Part shown: positions 6,482 through 6,871 of the stretch, piece by piece | Layout: each line of letters starts with the position of its first letter | Numbering within the stretch: position 1 is the first letter of the stretch | Source: an uncultured Oscillibacter sp. | GTDB lineage: Bacteria > Bacillota_A > Clostridia > Oscillospirales > Oscillospiraceae | Direction: 5' to 3' | Assembly (NCBI GenBank): GCA_902462475.1 | Contig: CABQCB010000092.1 | Span: forward strand, 1 to 6,871 | Length of the DNA: 6,871 bases | Notes under the pieces: generated by a model | The model's input: only the letters and a program-made list of their open reading frames with translations | What the model was told of the DNA's origin: nothing | The model's database searches: none | Program-made: the position numbers and the translations under genes

Positions 6482-6733
6482 TCAATCTCCTTCTGCTCCA
6501 TGCTGTTCCGCTCGTGCGCCGAAACGCTCCGGCGGAAGAGCGGACAAGATCACATGGTCGCTGTCCATGATGAAAATGGATGCGGTCTTTCGACCATAAG
6601 TCGCATCGATCAGCATGCCGCGCTCCCGGCTTTCCTGGACCATGCGCTTGATAGGCGCGGAGTCCGGGCTGACGATGGCCAGCAGCCGGTCCCGGGAGAC
6701 CAGACTGCCGAATCCGATATTGATCAGTTCCAT
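6482..6733 (-). CDS. remA: DUF370 family protein, RemA-like extracellular matrix regulator
   Basis: The 83-residue product matches the small DUF370 family, whose B. subtilis member RemA (YlzA, 89 residues) is an oligomeric DNA-binding protein activating biofilm matrix and osmoprotection genes. Recognisable stretches are [10 protein letters not shown] (4-13), [12 protein letters not shown] (20-31), [13 protein letters not shown] (38-50) and the very conserved [14 protein letters not shown] (56-69). Arg16, Arg48 and Lys49 align with the arginines I recall as important for DNA binding in B. subtilis RemA (R18, R50, R51), the last as a conservative Lys. The tail after residue 70 is variable. The ATG lies 4 bases after the yicC stop and has no strong Shine-Dalgarno, so it may depend on coupling to yicC. 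The position between yicC and gmk is conserved in Firmicutes. Which genes it controls in this organism is unknown. Confidence 0.93.
   Translation of the reverse strand: MELINIGFGSLVSRDRLLAIVSPDSAPIKRMVQESRERGMLIDATYGRKTASIFIMDSDHVILSALPPERFGARAEQHGAEGD
6487..6492 (-). promoter_or_regulatory. Ribosome binding site of gmk, inside the end of remA
   Basis: AAGGAG on the minus strand lies 10 bases before the ATG at 6476 and one base before the in-frame TTG at 6485. It decides the start of gmk in favour of the ATG. It overlaps the codons for Glu-Gly-Asp at the end of remA. Confidence 0.7.
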
Positions 6734-6737
6734 GGCG

Positions 6738-6871
6738 TCACTCGATGTTCTGGACCTGCTCGCGCATCTTCTCCACTTCCGCCTTCAGCTGGACCACGAT
6801 CTGGGCGATGGAGACGTCGTTGCACTTGGAGCCGATGGTGTTGGACTCCCGGTTGACCTCCTGGATCAGGA
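6738..6871 (-). CDS. yicC: YicC/YloC family endoribonuclease, C-terminal 43 codons (5' end outside window)
   Basis: Only the last 43 residues and the TGA are inside the window. They contain the family signature of the C-terminal DUF1732 domain: [15 protein letters not shown] (1-15 of the visible part), [16 protein letters not shown], then the near-invariant ending [11 protein letters not shown]. Family members are about 290 residues and have been described as endoribonucleases involved in RNA turnover. The catalytic parts cannot be judged from this fragment. Its position just before remA and gmk is the usual one (yloC in B. subtilis), which supports the identification. The stop is 4 bases from the remA ATG. 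Confidence 0.92.
   Translation of the reverse strand, partial: LIQEVNRESNTIGSKCNDVSIAQIVVQLKAEVEKMREQVQNIE

Noticed and set aside
1..6871. Mobile elements, CRISPR arrays, tRNAs, riboswitches, toxin-antitoxin or defence systems
   Set aside because: Nearly every base is accounted for by nine recognisable housekeeping genes with short gaps; I saw no terminal repeats, direct repeat arrays, tRNA-like cloverleaf or long leader sequence.

Overview
The window is a run of housekeeping genes, all on the minus strand, read from high to low coordinates. It looks like a G+C-rich member of the Clostridia; by eye the G+C is near 60%, with strong third-position G/C. The gene order yicC - remA - gmk - rpoZ - priA - def - fmt - rsmB is the classical Firmicutes order, known for example from Bacillus subtilis. 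The DUF370/RemA gene, the DEEQ form of PriA and a YugP-type membrane metallopeptidase between fmt and rsmB suggest the Oscillospiraceae/Ruminococcaceae side of the Clostridia. That placement is inference; no rRNA or other decisive marker is present.

Layout in transcription order: the last 43 codons of yicC (6738-6871); remA (6482-6733); gmk (5880-6476 with the start chosen here); rpoZ (5596-5811); priA (3139-5571); def (2612-3118); fmt (1695-2609, TTG start); a zinc metallopeptidase (898-1653); and the first 300 codons of rsmB (1-901), which runs off the low-coordinate edge. Gaps are 4, 5, 68, 24, 20, 2 and 41 bases, followed by a 4-base overlap. One long transcript with translational coupling is therefore likely. 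I see no convincing promoter or terminator. There is no non-coding stretch over 300 bases; the longest is 68 bases.

The genes cover the core of information processing. YicC is linked to RNA turnover, Gmk makes GDP for nucleotide pools, and RpoZ stabilises RNA polymerase. PriA restarts stalled replication forks. Fmt formylates initiator Met-tRNA and Def removes the formyl group from new proteins. RsmB methylates 16S rRNA. RemA is a DNA-binding regulator in Bacillus.

I found no mobile element, tRNA, rRNA, CRISPR array, defence system or other undescribed system. The points worth a second look are modest: coaBC is absent from its usual place between rpoZ and priA, a Tyr/Gly-rich membrane protease sits between fmt and rsmB, PriA has an apparent duplicated winged-helix unit, and several ribosome binding sites lie inside the upstream gene.
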